DNA of 64,000 nt, from NCBI RefSeq assembly GCF_032118995.1, contig NC_092652.1, positions 22,433,044-22,497,043 on the forward strand, written 5' to 3'. Positions within the stretch are counted from its first letter, which is position 1; the number at the start of each line of letters is the position of its first letter. A model generated the notes under the pieces. The model was given only the letters and a program-made list of their open reading frames with translations. It was not told the DNA's origin and searched no databases. This DNA comes from Asterias amurensis (taxonomy: Eukaryota; Echinodermata; Asteroidea; Forcipulatida; Asteriidae). The translations under genes were made by a program, and so were the position numbers. This document shows positions 62,905 to 64,000 of this stretch, in pieces.

Positions 62905-63689
62905 GAGTGATTACCGAACGTATAACTTCCCTTTAATAAGCAATTACATAAAGTCGTAGACAAGTACAGACATTTTACAAAATCCATATTTTCTTTGCAA
63001 GAATACGGTTCGATGCTTCTACAAATTGTCTCTCCGTTTTTCCAATCATGTTTAGAACACCACATGAGGCAGAAAACTGAATTACTGATTATTATTATTA
63101 CCCCCATGAAGTTAAATTTACCGTTAAATAGTATGGCAAATTAATGGGGCGTTTAAAAACTGCGTCAAATGGGAAATCGTGTTGTCGATTGCAGTGAAGA
63201 AAATGAGGTCTAGATATTAACATCGCTATAGTTGTTCACAAATGACCCAATGGAAACGACTGTAGAAGTAGGTGTTTTTGTTATTTGCATTAATTTTACA
63301 TCGATGATAATAAGTTGAGCTCTAAACATTCCTGAGTAAGAATTGACCCGGATTCTTGGTTTCAGGGGCCTGATCCATTTCTGGGTCAGGTTGACTCAGA
63401 AATGTTTAAACATTTTGATCAATTTCAATGCAAAAGTTCGGATTATGCGTCAGTTTGACACAGATACCTGGTTCTATCTGATCCAGCAGGCCTACGGGAC
63501 ACGGGTCCGGATAATTCCCGACCCGGAATATGCGCAATGCTTTTTGAGTACTTGGAGAAAAATAGAACCAAAACAGATTTTACTTTTCACGCTGAAAAGC
63601 AGATGCCCTAAAACGATGTACAGCAAAATCCAATTGGATGCAATAAAACGGTTAAAATACTATAGAAAACATCTTTATAAGCTAATGAG

Positions 63690-63928
63690 TTACACGAAGT
63701 TGTGCGCTTTCAGATGCTTGATTTCGAGACCTCAAATCTGATTCTGAGGTCTCGAAATCGCATTCGTGGAAAATTACTTTGTTTTCCTCGAAAACTACGT
63801 CACTTCAAATGGAGCCGTTTCTCACAATGATTTATACTACCAACCTCTCCCTTATACTCGTTGCCATGTAAGGTTTTATGGTAATAATCTTTTCGAGTAA
63901 TTACCAATAGTCTCCACTGCCTTTGAAA
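63690..63928. mobile_element. MITE family 1 copy, left-truncated
   Basis: Begins at CACGAAGTTGTGCGC, keeps GATTTCGAGACCTCAAATCT and its complement, and ends CTCCACTGCCTTTGAA. Confidence 0.78.
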
Positions 63929-64000
63929 AGAAGTATCAGATTTCGGTTGCTTTAACTCATACTAAGGACAATTGATTAAGCCCAAATGTTTCCATGATGA

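Noticed and set aside
63343..63741. Plus-strand 132-codon frame near the window end
   Set aside because: It contains an inverted-repeat hairpin and runs into a MITE family 1 copy; no recognisable domain.

Overview
The window reads as a metazoan nuclear genome: genes split by introns with GT/AG boundaries, AT-rich spacers, microsatellites, tRNA-derived SINEs and dense short terminal-inverted-repeat (MITE-like) elements. The gene set (a ZRANB3 orthologue, a CRH-binding protein and an SNTX/FN3/GTPase protein) points to a bilaterian animal. The repeat families (for example copies bounded by TTTAAAGGCAGTGGACAC, or by AAGGAACACGTTGCCTTGG) look like those I associate with sea-star genomes. An echinoderm, probably an asteroid, is therefore my inference; it is not proven here.

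Layout. 1-2,360: spacer with poly-C/poly-G runs and a head-to-head SINE pair. 2,375-6,784 (+): one uninterrupted 1,469-codon ORF with an SNTX-type N-terminus, four fibronectin type III domains, a P-loop GTPase and a Cys-rich tail; the gene is bracketed by an inverted repeat. 6,920-12,327: AT-rich spacer and repeats. 12,328-33,580 (-): a complete ZRANB3 gene rebuilt from 21 coding exons. Its phases join into 1,453 codons plus a stop, given one non-GT donor. 37,818-40,929 (-): two exons of a small gene, perhaps a sperm/ciliary microtubule inner protein of the SPMIP2 (C4orf45) kind, with its 3' end unresolved. 41,000-50,169: repeats and spacer. 50,170-59,407 (-): five exons of CRH-binding protein, with the signal-peptide end not found. 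59,410-64,000: spacer, microsatellites and MITEs.

The genes are independent units, not an operon. The most unusual biology is in ZRANB3. Human ZRANB3 ends with an APIM motif, whereas this protein ends with a second copy of the PIP-box core DIRSFF. It also carries two extra C-x4-C RanBP2-type zinc fingers beside the usual NZF, and about 26 copies of a seven-residue repeat encoded by a 21-bp minisatellite. The exon lengths, phases and alignments come from reading the sequence by eye. Comparisons with human ZRANB3, CRHBP and C4orf45 are from memory of those families and were not computed.
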